DNA from: Takakia lepidozioides
Lineage: Eukaryota > Streptophyta > Takakiopsida > Takakiales > Takakiaceae
Direction: 5' to 3'
NCBI GenBank assembly: GCA_030704615.1
Contig: CM060731.1
Coordinates: 61,362,756-61,426,755, forward strand
Length of the DNA stretch: 64,000 bases
In this document: positions 22,501 to 33,710 of the stretch, piece after piece
Position numbering within the stretch: the first letter of the stretch is position 1
Layout of the letters: the number at the start of each line of letters is the position of its first letter
The notes under the pieces: generated by a model
What the model was told of the DNA's origin: nothing
Seen by the model: only the letters and a program-made list of their open reading frames with translations
The model's database searches: none
Program-made: the position numbers and the translations under genes

Positions 22501-25500
22501 AAGTCCCTGAACGGCAATAGGGCCTAGAACTGGAAAATGGCGCCGAATTTCCAATTCGGGGCCCGCCAGTCTAGGGACTTAGCCCGAAAATGGCTAAGTC
22601 CCTGAACGGCAATAGGGCCTAGAACTGGAAAATGGCGCCGAATTTCCACTTCAGGGCCAGCCACCCTAGGGACTTAGCCCGAAAATGGCTAAGTCCCTGA
22701 ACGGCAATAGGGCCTGGAACTGGAAAATGGGCCGAATTTCCAGTTCAGGGCCAGCCAGTCTAGGGACTTAGCCCGAAAATGGCTAAGTCCCTGAACGGCA
22801 ATAGGGCCTAGAACTGGAAAATGGCGCCGAATTTCCAGTTTCGGGCCAGCCAATCTAGGGATTTAGCCCGAAAATGGCCAAGTCCCTGAACTGCAATAGG
22901 GCCTAGAACTGGAAAATGGCACCGAATTTCCAGTTCAGGGCCAGCCAGTCTAGGGACTTAGCCATTTTCGGAGCCCTGACTGGAAATTCGGCGCCATTTT
23001 CCCTAACACCACATGAGGCCTCTAACATCCTGAAATGCAAGGACTTGAAAGAAAGGCAGCGCGTATGTACCTGTACAGAAGGCGCATTGCTGCTTTGTCC
23101 GCGTTCGGCTGGTCGGTGAACTCGTGGCTCCGGCGAGCATCTGCTATCTCCCGAAAGAATAGGTTGGTTTTGTAGAGCATAAAGTACCTCATCACATAGT
23201 CACGTAGGCTCTCTGCTGCAGGAGATATCTCCATCTTGAACTGATGTGCTTGTGTGTCCAGCTGCTCTTGCACATTCATCGTCACCTGTGGAGATTCTCC
23301 ATCAGATCGCTTTCCTGAAAAAATACAATGAATCCACCCCCTACTAGAGTAGAAGCCCCAAACGAAGCGTGGGGAAGTACCTGAAACCACCATGTCATGC
23401 TGTTCATCCACATGTCAAATGTGGGGTCAGAGAGTTTGTCCGATTTGGGGAAGCTCCACATGTCCCTGGTACTTTGGGAACCATTCCAGATTTGGAGCCA
23501 CCGGGTCTGTCCAACCACCCAGCATATTCGTAAGCGCCAAACATCACAAAAAGGAGTTGTTGCCACCACAATTTGGTTAAGAATGTATCACCTTTTCTGT
23601 TGCATCCACACAGGATGTGGCTAGACAATGGAGCTTCTCCAAAGTCATCGTGGGCTTCAGAGCGCGAGAGTAGTGCTTCCCCACCTCCACCAGAAAGTCG
23701 GCACCAAGGGCGGGATCAGCTATGGCCACGTACTTTACCATCCGCGACTTGTACTTTATGCGGGCCCTCACCTCCGCAGCTTTGACATACGATTCGAGTT
23801 CCGGGAGGGTTGGATTCTTCTCCTCTGACTCCATGTAGAACGCGCATGTGCCAAATCCTGCTGTATTTTTGTCTGTCAAGAATGCGCACATAAGATTAGA
23901 GATCCTGCTCAACACAATTTCTTCTATTGGGGGAGGAGATTAGAAATCACGGTGAAGACCTTTTCTTCTATTGGGGGAGGAGAGACAGATTAGCTCAACA
24001 AAACTGTCAGGAGCTTTACCCGAAATATGTAGTCCACCATGGCGTCGACGCTTAGCCTATACCAGGTTCTGTCTGCCTTTGCCTCCGACTTGCGCAGGAG
24101 GTCGGCACTGAGGGAATGGCAAACTTTTGCACCCCCTGCTTCCCGACATCCTTCACTCGGAAGAGCATATGGGACAAGTTGGTGGCAATGAAGGCATTCT
24201 CAGTCACCCAGTGCCACATTTCCATCAAACAATACTGAAATGGGAATTTTCATCATATATGAGGATTCGCAATGAAATGACTTCCAAATTCAAAGTCCAA
24301 AAGCGAGAGGCGTTGTAGCTTACGAGTTGATGTCGGCCATTGCAGCTTTGAGAAGACTGCGATCTTTGGGCCCCGCAACCTTCAGCACAACACAATCCAT
24401 GACGAAATGCCAATCGAGGTCGTTGGGGTGGGCTTGGGCAATGTGCTCCATCCATGCCAGGAGGCGATGATTGCCGTCCCACACGTAGAACATCTTACCG
24501 GACAAGTGCTGGAAAAGAGGATCACTAGCAATCGATCTCTCGAACTCCTCATTTCGCGTTTGCCAATGGGGACCCCATTTGTCCACCTCATCGGAAGTGT
24601 GGGCACGGGAAGCTCCGTGGTCGTTCTCAATGGAAACGTAAAACGCGGCAGACCCCATTCGATATCCATCCCGGAAAGAGAATTTCAGCTTGTCGATATC
24701 GCCTGGGAGGGCAGGTCTCACCACCTGCAATGACACCAAGCGGCAAAGGGGAATTCGAAGCTTGGCCGGGTACACCATGCCCCCCAGCACCCTGCCAATG
24801 TTGCTGTGGGTTGCCTCCAACATCTTGGCAGCGGCCAACTTCATATCCGCCTCAGACATGACGTCTGCTGCAGAGGGGTTTTCCGGCAGCCCACCAGGAC
24901 CGCCAAATCCAGCCTGTATGCTCCGGGTTTGGGGCCTGGGGATGTCCGGAAGGATGTCATCCTGGTCAGAAAGCTCCCTGTCATCCTCCTCAACAGGGTC
25001 AGCCACCTGCGAAACCACCTCCAGCACTCTCCCTGTCTCTACTGCCCTCTCCCTGGCTTCACCTCGAACTTGCACAATCCGTGCTCTTTCTGGTGTTCTT
25101 TCCTCTCCTCCACTCTCCACCGTATGGGTAATTGCAGGGGCTGCTCTTGCCCGCGATGGTCTAACCGGTGTGTTACTGCCTCTCTGTGGTGTCTTGGAGG
25201 GATCCACCGTCTCTGTGCGTCCCTCGCTTACATTGGCATCTGTCATTTGGGCACCCTTGGCCTCTTCAGTGGCCTTTTCTCTTTCCTCCTGGCTAGCATT
25301 CTGTCTCGTCTGTTCTTTTGCCCTCTCTTTTGCCCTCTCACGGGCTTTCTGTTTCTTACTAGGGCTAGCAGCAGGGGAGCCCTCCAGGACGACCACCTTT
25401 GATTGAGGCGAACTGACACCCTCGCGCGCACTGCTCACTCCCCCCTCCGCAGCCCGTGACGGCTCTCTCGCCGGGGATTGCATGTGCTTAGCTTTCTTCT

Positions 25501-25741
25501 TTTTCTTTGCGTGGGCGGGCCCTACTGCATGTGCATGAACAACCTCCATTGCCGGATCTGCTGTCCTCATGTCCTCACGCCCTTCACCTGCCATGCCGCC
25601 TGCACCAACCTCCCCAATGCCTATTCTGTCGTACTCTCGTTGCAAGTCCTCCCGTCCACCAACAAAAGGTTTAAGTTTGCCCTCTCGCCCCAAGTTGGGC
25701 GATTCAAACATGCGATGAGTTGGAGCTGTCGATGATACCAC
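19586..25741 (-). pseudogene. ParB/Srx-like domain plus beta-class DNA methyltransferase-like protein, copy A
   Basis: Minus strand, several exons. Exon 1 (25741-24320, 473 codons) has a long charged Ser/Ala/Arg-rich region (1-320), then a ParB/sulfiredoxin-like domain (about 327-445): IPLCRLVSLQVVRP followed by VWDGNHRLLAWM. It ends at donor GTAAGC. Later exons: 24250-24010 (frameshift near 24130), 23890-23585 (ADPALGADFLVEV), about 23520-23385, 23320-23071, 21912-20820, 20722-20449, 20364-20165 and 20050-19586. The methyltransferase-like part is permuted as in beta-class N4/N6 enzymes. First comes a motif-IV position with LLDIPDG (21031-21042, not DPPY) and a following LLDDGGCVVVLAT strand; then RSPTFIQTLMETC and motif I LDLTCGTG, joined across an 84-base intron to GASMWAG and FEPD. 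The C-terminus is acidic. Frameshifts near 24130, 21400, 20990 and 20830 suggest a dead copy. ParB-methylase fusions are known in bacteria and phages. Confidence 0.6.
21955..23005. repeat. Intron-borne tandem array with two hairpins per unit (type 3)
   Basis: About ten units of 92-97 bases fill the intron 21913-23070 of copy A. Each unit has one inverted repeat AGGGACTTAGCC / GGCTAAGTCCCT with a 7-base loop, and a second centred on GGCGCC (GAACTGGAAAATGGCGCC / GAATTTCCAGTTC). CTAGGGACTTAGC recurs near 22190, 22284, 22380, 22477, 22571, 22665, 22759, 22853 and 22949. The donor is CTGTACAG|GTACAT and the acceptor ATGCAG|GTACTG. Confidence 0.9.
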
Positions 25742-25759
25742 CAGCGTGCCGGGCTCGTC

Positions 25760-26540
25760 GTCACTCTGTCATTCCCAAAAATCGTGAAAACCAACATCGG
25801 TGCAAAAACCAGCATCGCAACGAGCAGCGCAACCACCATAGCAACAATCGTGTAACAAAAATGAAAACATAACAAGTTTAGGAAGTATGGAGAGCCATGC
25901 AACAACAATGAAAACAAATGCAACCATTGCCTGAGAATGACATGCACAAGCAGCCTTCTCCAGAGCTGCCGGATTTGCACACGCATTGCAAACAATCTAA
26001 GGTTCACTCAACTATCTAAAGTTCACTCATCCAGCGAAGCCAGGATGAAGATGCAAAAACAAAGCGAGGCAACAAAGCGAAAGCAAAAAAGAAATCGAAC
26101 AAAGTGAAAGCAGAAGTGGCTTGCCTGAGAGTACTCGGCTTCAGTTGGCGCGGGTTGTGAGCAAGACACTGGAATCTCCTGCTGGAGCTTCAGTTTGGCC
26201 ATGCGAGAGATTGGCCGTCGTCCGTAGTACAGAGCTTTCAACTTCCGCCGCGGTCTGGATGTAAGGTCTCTCTCAGGAGAGCCATGCCCTTCAGGCGGCA
26301 TAAGTCCCAGCCAAAATGGAAAAAGATCTCCGTTTTTGGGGTACATGCCTCGAATAGCATGTTAAGCCAAGATAAGCATGAGATTTAGGGTACGTATCCA
26401 GGAAGCCATGTGTCGCCAGCCCGAATGAAAACCGACGGCGGTGGACATTTATTGCCCAACTGCGCAATTAAATGTCGGATGAAGCCCTCCATGTCGGATG
26501 AAAATCGACGGAAAGAGGCCCGGAATTTCCAACGTAGAGG
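25760..26540. other. Upstream region of copy A, no gene recognised
   Basis: Lies between the copy A start and the type-2 array and probably includes its promoter and leader. The minus frames 25621-26007 and 26023-26346 have no recognised domain. No clear TATA box could be assigned. Confidence 0.4.
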
Positions 26541-26544
26541 TTAT

Positions 26545-28530
26545 TCGGAGCGCTGCACGATGGAATTCCGGCGCCGGATTTCCATCCTGCAAGTAATTCC
26601 GAGCGCAGCAGGATGGAAATTCAGCGCTGAATTTCCATCCAGCAAGGTAGGGCGGCGCGCGAAATTTCCCTCACGCAGGTAATTCAGAAGTGGATGGATG
26701 GAAATCCGGCGCCGGATTTCCATCCGCGCAGGTAGGGCGGCGCACGAAATTTCCCTCAAGCAGGTAATTCGGAGGCGGATGGATGGAAATCCGGGGCCGG
26801 ATTTCCATCCGCAAGGTTGGGCGGAGAGCAGATGGATGGAGATCCGACGCCAAATTTCCATCCTGCAGGTAAGTGGACTCCCGGATGGATGGAAATCCGG
26901 CGCCGAATTTCCATCCAGCAGGTAATTCGAATCCCGGATGGATGGAAATCCGGCGCCGAATTTCCATCCAGCAGGTAAGTCGGATCGCTGGCGTATGGAT
27001 ATTCGGCGCCGAATTTCCATTCCCCAGGTATTTCGAAGCGCTGAATTACCTTCCTGCAGGTAATTCTGATCGCTGAATTACCTTCCTGCAGGTAATTCTG
27101 AGCACTGAATTACCTTCGTACAGGTAATTCTGAGCGTGTCGGATTGATTTTTCGGAGAAAAACAAACCTAACTGTTTGTTTTGTGGCTGAAGTGCACTTG
27201 TAGACACGTTTTTCTTGGAATCCTTGACTGCTAGAGGCAAATCGGAACAGCCTCGGACGGAAATTCGGCGCCGTTTTTCCATTCTGGGAGGTTTCTGCGA
27301 CTTCGTTTGAGGGGGCCCCGATGGAAATTCGACGCCGAATTTCCATCCGGGGGATGGTCTCTGTCGGAGAGGTGCCGGCCTCTCCGCCGCTCTGTTGGAT
27401 ATTTGGTGCCGAATTTCCGTCTGGGGGTTGAAATATGACGGCCAGGTGCCGGCCTCTCCCCCCTCCCCGACTGCATTGGAACGGCCCCGGATGGAAATTC
27501 GGCGCCGTTTTTCCATCTGGGGAGGTTTTTACGACTTCCTTTGAGGGGGTCCCGATGGAAATTCGGCGCCGAATTTCCATCCGGGGGATGGTCTCTGTCA
27601 GAGAGGTGTCGGCCTCTCTGCCGCTCTGTTGGATATTCGGTGCCGAATTTCCGTCTGGGGGTTGAAATATGACGGCCAGGTGCCGGCCTCTCCCCCCTCC
27701 CCGACTGCATTGGAACGGCCCCGGATTGAAATTCGGCGCCGTTTTTCCATCTGGGGAGGTTTATATGTCGGCCAGTTTTCGGTCTGACCCCCCGACACGA
27801 CTTCCTTTGGGGGGGCCTGGATGGAAATTCGGCGCCGAATCTCCATCCAGGGGATGCTCTCTGTCGAACACGTGCCGGCCTCTACGCCCGAGGCGACTTC
27901 ATCCGGGCGTCCCCTGTTGGATATTCGGTGCCGAATTTCCGTCCGGGGGTTGAAATGTGATGGCCAGGTGCCGGCCTCTCCCCCCTCCCCGACTGCATCC
28001 GAACCACCCCAGATGGAAATTCGGCGCCGTTTTTCCATCTGGGGATGTTTTTATTGCGGCCAGTTTTCGGCCTGACCCCCCGACACGACTTCCTTTGGGG
28101 GGGCCCGGATGGAAATTTGGCGCCGAATCTCCATCCAGGGGATGTTCTCTGTCGTACACGCGCTGGCTTCTGTGCCCGAGGCGACTTCATCCGGGCTTCC
28201 CCTGTTGTATATTCGGTGCCGAATTTCCGTCCGGGGGTTGTAATGTGAGGGCCAGATGGCGGCCTTTCCCCCGAGCCGACTGCATCCGAAAGACCTCGGA
28301 TGGAAATTCGGCGCCATTTTTCCATCCGCGTAGGTTTTTATGTCGGCCAGTTTTCGGCCTGACCCCCCGACAGGACTTCCTTTGGGGGGATCCGAATGGA
28401 AATTCGGCGCTGAATTTCCGTCCGGGGGATGTTCTCTATTGGACAGGTGCCGGCATCTCTGCCCCAGACGACTTCATCCGTGCGGCCCATGTTGGATATT
28501 GGGTGCCGAATTTCCATTCGGGGGTAGTAA
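26545..28530. repeat. Type-2 palindrome array of element II
   Basis: Core AAATTCGGCGCCGAATTT. In the left part (26545-27120) palindromes recur about every 60-90 bases with TAGGTAATTC spacers. One copy, 26696-26725, is a perfect 30-base palindrome in which both arms changed (AAATCCGGC / GCCGGATTT). In the right part a larger unit repeats five times, beginning near 27252, 27488, 27724, 28011 and 28297. The early spacing is 236 bases and the later about 287, where a GGCCAGTTTTCGG segment was added. Each unit holds three palindromes: one perfect (27554-27581), one with a T-rich arm (CGCCGTTTTTCCAT), one with a GATATTCGGTGCC arm. Long frames here on both strands are by-products of the repeats. The block separates two divergent genes. 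Confidence 0.9.
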
Positions 28531-28821
28531 TGTGACGGCACGGTGCCGGCTTCTCCCCTTCAGCCGTCATCATCCGGACGGCCCCCCACTTTCTGACTGC
28601 ATACCGTTGGCAGTTATTGCGCAAAGACCAGGGGCCGCATTCCGGAGACAAGGTTCATTAACACTCTGACTGTGGATTTTTGAGATAGTTGGCTCCCTGG
28701 ATTTGGATCAGGCTTCGTCGCTCGGACAAATCGGCACCGCATTCCTTCCCATCGCTGCATCCCCCTTCTACCAGGGAGCTTCCCCGCACGCCATCCTGGC
28801 AGTCTTGTGTGCACATCTCCC

Positions 28822-31800
28822 ATGGCGGAAAACCCGAGCGCTACAGTGTACTGCCCTCCTCACGAGCATAGAGCTTCATTTCCGTGCAGAGGGGACATCT
28901 GCCGGGTGATGGAGAAATATCTGTGCGTTCAATACCACCTGAAACGGGGGTCGGTTTTTTTGGAGGAGGAAAGGAAGGACTCAAACGGCCTTGTTGTCGA
29001 GAGTATTGTTGTGCTCCACGATGATTTCGGCGATGGCAGGGAATGGCGAGTTCCACCATCGGACAGCCTCATATACAGGGCTGTTGGGGACTTCATTTGC
29101 CCGCCAAATGTTCCTTCTATTCTGGCGCCTTCCACGAAACAAGCCGCGAATCAGAGAGTGGCTACCTCAAAGAGAGATTTCCGCAACGAAGTAAATCTGG
29201 AGCCGAACCCATCCATGAAGACGAGCGAGAACCGGGTTGTTCACAACCTGTCCAACTCAGACGAGGTCATGGAAGTTCCGAGGTCGTCCTGGAGATCAGG
29301 CAAGTCCTCAATGGACGTCAGTGGAGGAGGGAGTCATATTCCCAGCACGAGCACCGCAGTTCGATCTATTCTTGAAATTCTGCGAGGGCTTCACCTGGAG
29401 GGACACCGGTCGGAGCTGGACTAGAGCAAGTTCGCAATTAAATCGGTTACATGCCTTCCCGCCGACGTCGACGGTAATATCTTCTTTGAGTTCCCTCCTC
29501 GGGCGGACTACTCGAGGGCGTCCGGAATGTTGACAGATATGGATAGAAAACATGACGGTCATCCTTGGTGCGTTACCAAAACCACCAGCATGAAGATGCT
29601 CGATGGTGTGCGGGTGCGCTACGTTGTTTGTGCGGGCGCGTTGCGGTGTTTCTCCCCAACTTGCTTCCACTTTAAATCTAGAGGTCACAGGAACGAGACC
29701 GATTGGACAGGCACAGCTCATCAACCATTTCGAGCTCAGGAGAAGGTTCCGAACTCCACATTTAAGTGTGCGCATTGCAAAGAACCACCACACTGCATGT
29801 CTGTTTGTAATGCCAAGCAATTCTATGTGTTGCACCGTTTCCCTGACCTCACCCGAGCTTGCATACACGTTGGTTCCCATTGTCACAAATTGGCGAGGGG
29901 GAACTCGCGGGAGGCTGCCCACGAAGCAGAGCAGCTCGTTCAGGAGGAGGTTAAGTTGAGACCGGGTGCCAAACCCAAACAGATACAGCTCCAAGCCGCC
30001 CATAAGATGGCATTGGCCAGAATTATGTCGGAAGACGGCTCTGATAGAGTTCCTCTCGACGAGAAGGAAATGGAGGCATTGCTGGAGTCGGTGTCCCACG
30101 TACGTTCACCGAATGTCCGAAACCACATTGTCTCATGCAAACAGAAAATTGGGCGTGGCTCGGATATGCACTCCATTCTGGAGGTGAAGCGACGATGTGG
30201 ATATGACTACATTCATGGAAGTAGGTTTCCAGGACAAGGGACTGAGGCAGATCGTTGTTTCGTATTCAAAATGTCCACGTGTGGACCTGGCAGCGGCGTC
30301 GAACTGGTCGACAGGATGACGAGTGGGGACTTGTCAAACAGTTGGGTCATGTTCGACCATATCAAGCGAATTACAAATCACCAATGGGTGACAATGGGTG
30401 CACATGTCTACGACACCCACTGCAGGATGCTAATAACAATTTCTATTTGTGAGATGAAAGGAGAGGACACACAATCAGAGATGCTTCTTTGGCAGGGAAT
30501 AAACGAACAGATGGCCAAGGCGGGATTGCCCCCTCCGAATTTCCGTGGTTTCATGGCGGACAACGCACAAGCAAATTGGGCTGCCATCCGAAGGGTGTAC
30601 GGGCAAGACCCCAATGTTCCCATGGAAGGCAAGGAGAGATCTTGTGGGTTCCATTTTCTACAGAGCCTTTCGCAGTACACAACCAGGCTTGTGGCGCCAG
30701 ATTTCAGAGAGGAGCACCGTTCCATGTGCCTTGCGTGGAAGCGCGCTCCCACCTTGGATGATGCAGAGACACAGTTTGCATGTATACGGGCTTGGTGGAC
30801 ATCGTCAGGTGCTGTAAGGAAATCAGACGAGGGAGCAATGGTCAGTTGGCTAGCATGCTGGCATTATCGTTTCCTCCAGTTTGGCGACTATATGCGGGAG
30901 GTGAGTTGCACGAATTCGCGTCCCGTTGAATATTATTCTTGGCCATATTTGTAACTTGCTTGTAACCTCAACATGTGTTTGTGCAGGAAATGTGTCTCGA
31001 CTCCGACACCGACATGCCCACAACAAACATGGCCGAATCAGTGCACTCTTCCTGGCGTGCCTCCTCTGCGGCGCATCTGGTGGACATCCTCACTGCCACA
31101 ACGGAGGACATTGTGAGGTCAATTATACAGCAATGCAGGTACAATGAGTTCTTGAAAAGGAAACAGTGGGGCTTGGGGCCGGACAGGCAGGAAATGCTGA
31201 TGTGGACTGCCTCTAGATTGAAGAATCCTCGGAAGTGGGTGGCGGCCTTGCGAGAGGGCCTTCGGGACACGCCATTGTTGCGAAGAGGCCAACATTTGGA
31301 AGGAGATGTTCATACCCGTCCAGTGAGACGAAGACTTGACGAGGCACCTGGCGGAGAAGAGGATTCATGGCGAGCTGACAAGAATATTCGCACGCTCCCT
31401 CGTGGTCCGGTGATGTTGCCCGAGGAGGTCTCGTCGAGCACCGCAAGTCCTGCACGTTCAAGATCGTCATCTCCTTTGAGCACAGGGCGCGTGCCCTGGC
31501 AACATAACGAGCCATCTGTAGTAAAGCAGTACAACATTCCCATTGTGGAGACAAGAGTGTCGGAGTCACAGTGGAGAATTGCGATGACATTGCCGGCATT
31601 TCGAGGGAAGTGCTGCGCCATCCGGGTGGATACGAGAGCACGTTGTGGTGAGATGATTCGGAGGAACCCACACGGTGCTGTACCTGCACCTTGTTTCAGC
31701 GGCAGATTTTTGACTCCCACATTTGCTCACGCCACAACGCAGATTTTGGTTCTGTAGGCACGACATAATGACCTGTGTATTTGGCAAGCCCAAGTACGGG

Positions 31801-32384
31801 ATTCAGGGAATGCCGGAGCCTCCGGGTGTCTGGCCTGTTGCACCGGGTTGCAGCCTCTCTCAGAATGAGGCGGATGCTCTATTTGCAACAGGATTTCGAA
31901 TGGTGCAACGCACAGACATCCTGGTCCACGCATTTCCGGTTCCTCAGACCCAGCCATTGCAGACTGCTCGGTCCAGTAGAGACGGATTGGACAATTCTGC
32001 ACATCCCACAATGCGATTCGGAAGAGTGAAGAGACGACACCCTCCCAACAAGTTGAATGAGACTCGGATTGCCAATGCTCTTGGGATGGCTTGTACTATT
32101 CAGAGCTCCGTGGACGTACCCCCACCCGGCCTTGGGCGTGTGTACCGGATGGCAACGGCCGGCTCGGCTGTACGCGACGATGTATACACAATTACGATTG
32201 GAGTGGAGCCGCTACGGACTTCTCGTTGATGGAAGCAAAGAAGGGTTCGAAGTATTATCCGTGCAAGCATCTGTATTACATTTACCTGAAGAGGTTGAGG
32301 ATGAACGTGACTATTGATGACTTTATTCATGCACCGGCGTTGAGCGTGAACGAGCTGCACAAACTCCTCCTTAAGGATTCTTGA
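28822..32384 (+). pseudogene. Element II Mutator-like (MULE) transposase with SWIM region
   Basis: Exon 1 runs 28822-30900, open except for a single TAG at 29422-29424; the frame on both sides is the same. It ends at donor GAG|GTGAGT. Exon 2 starts at 30987 after GTGCAG. The catalytic exon has DGHPWC, a zinc-like cluster (CVVAGALRC region and CAHCKEPPHC), then WVMFDHIKR, ICEMKGEDTQ, FMADNAQANWAAIRRVY and CGFHFLQSL. The last two fit the second Asp and the CxxH of MULE transposases. Exon 2 carries a Ser/Arg-rich linker and GKCCAIRVDTRARC, then shifts frame near 31725 to FWFCRHDIMTC and PPGVWPV, and again near 32225 to PCKHLYYIYLKRL. The CxC half of the SWIM finger has decayed. It is nearer intact than copy C but still disabled. 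Confidence 0.8.
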
Positions 32385-32539
32385 AATCATTGATGGGGCA
32401 AAGGGAATCCTCCATATCGATATTTTCAATTGCATTTTGCTGTATCAGACTTTTTTTGCGGTGTAATGAAATGCACCCCAAAACTCCTGGAATGGGGCAA
32501 TATTCCATTCAAACTGAGATCCAACAGAAGCAGTTGTGG

Positions 32540-32840
32540 GGCCATTTCTGGAAAAATGGCGCCGAATTTCTCTTTTTGGGGCCGAAAACTGGCAAAGTCC
32601 CAACATGCACTGGTACCTGTGTCTGGGAAAATGGCGCGAATTTCTCTTTTTTGGGCCGAAAACTGGCTAAGTCCCAACATGCACTGGTACCGTGTCTGGA
32701 AAAATGGCGCCGAATTTCTCTTTTTTGGGCCGAAAACTGGCTAAGTCCTAACATGCACTGGTACAGTGTCTGGAAAAATGGCGCCGAATTTCCCTATTTT
32801 GCGCCGAAAACTGCCTAAGTCCGAACATGCACTGGAAAAA
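32540..32840. repeat. Tandem GGCGCC palindromic repeats downstream of the transposase
   Basis: Four to five units of about 70-75 bases with AAATGGCGCCGAATTTC, then GGCCGAAAACTGGCTAAGTCC and CATGCACTGGTAC. The words AAAATGGCGCCGAATTTC and GGCTAAGTCC are shared with the intron array at 21955-23005, so the type-3 family is present at both ends of element II. Confidence 0.8.
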
Positions 32841-32865
32841 TGGCGCCGAATTACCTGTCATGAGG

Positions 32866-32969
32866 GGACCTATAGCCGCGGAATTCGGCACCATTTTTCG
32901 CTAGAGAGACCTATTACCGCGAAATACGTCGCCGTTTTTTCAGGTTACGGAGCCTATTACCGCGAAATT
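32866..32969. repeat. Element II right terminal motif, three copies
   Basis: ACCTATAGCCGCGGAATTCGG (about 32868), ACCTATTACCGCGAAAT (32909-32925) and GCCTATTACCGCGAAATT (32952-32969) repeat directly. They end exactly where R1 gag sequence resumes. Inverted counterparts sit at 19436-19471. Confidence 0.5.
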
Positions 32970-32974
32970 CGGCG

Positions 32975-33689
32975 GTCCACTCAAATAGAAAATGTCATCC
33001 TGGTTGTCTAACATGACAACTCTTGGTGTTACCATGGCGCGCTCAATGGCTGGCCTAGCTGGCAGCTCCATCAACCTGGCAGCTGCAGCTTGCCATGGCG
33101 CCGCTGTGGCAGTCTTGACCCTCAAATCCGAGGATCCCTCCGGCACTACACCTCCCACTATCTCCGCAGAAGATGAAGTAACCTCCCCACTCTCACAGAG
33201 TGTAGCTGCCAGCCTGAACACCTCAGCTGGTCTTACCCCCGGCGTCGCAATCATGGTAGCCAAGAACAATGGAGCCTGGCACACAGATGTGGCCGCTCCC
33301 AGTAGCACACTAGCTGCCGTAGCCTTGGCAACACTAGGTAATGGTGCTACCCGTGTAGCTCTCCCCAATGACATAGTAACCTCTGCCTCGGTAACAGTCG
33401 GGCGAGAACTAGGTGCCATGGATGGCGTCGACACTGTCTCCGCCAATGTGAATGACTGAGGAAGCCTAGCCTGACGGCTTGCCTCCCCACGCTGTGGATC
33501 CAACTCCACCTCTGCACCTCGTGGCTCAAGAACTCGTGTTGCTCCTCGAGTCACGGCTGCAGCAGACTCCACTTGCACTAGTGGTAGTGCTGCTCCACAC
33601 ATGAATCCCATGCCTCCCATATCTCCTCCCTCAGGAGCAGGAGGTGGACCATCCGGCCTTAGAGCCGGTACCACCTGAGTTGTAGCCAT
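32975..33689 (-). pseudogene. R1 gag-pol linker region, truncated
   Basis: The minus frame continues the gag frame after stop codons (TAG at 33711-33713 and one more three codons on). The product is Ala/Thr/Val-rich and low in complexity. It ends at DDIFYLSGP, where the protease should follow; element II begins there instead. R2 carries the same sequence inverted at 50851-51340. Confidence 0.6.
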
Positions 33690-33710
33690 GGCAGCGAGCC
33701 TCTACTCTAG

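Larger units (their letters stand above)
19371..32973. mobile_element. Element II: Mutator-like element with ParB-methyltransferase-like gene
   Basis: Bounded by R1 RT on the left and R1 gag tail on the right. It contains, left to right, terminal motif repeats (19436-19471), a ParB-methyltransferase-like gene on minus (19586-25741), a type-2 palindrome array (26545-28530), a SWIM transposase on plus (28822-32384), a tandem palindromic block (32540-32840) and terminal motif repeats (32866-32969). Short terminal words are inverted between the ends: CACGGAAATAGGG twice on the left, CCTATTACCGCGAAAT and variants three times on the right. No target duplication is visible because retroelement sequence is missing at the junction. 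Confidence 0.65.

Noticed and set aside
24690-25406. Plus-strand 238-codon frame
   Set aside because: Antisense of the low-complexity N-terminus of ParB-methyltransferase-like copy A; no domain, and copy A is supported by homology with copy B.
26541-28669. Dozens of overlapping open frames on both strands with MEIRRRISI-like repeats
   Set aside because: They are translations of the GGCGCC palindromic array; symmetry makes both strands open. No independent coding evidence.
29308-30099. Minus-strand 263-codon frame
   Set aside because: Antisense shadow of transposase exon 1.
32992-33459. Plus-strand 155-codon Ala/Thr-rich frame
   Set aside because: Antisense of the R1 gag-pol linker; the same segment appears in sense orientation in R2.
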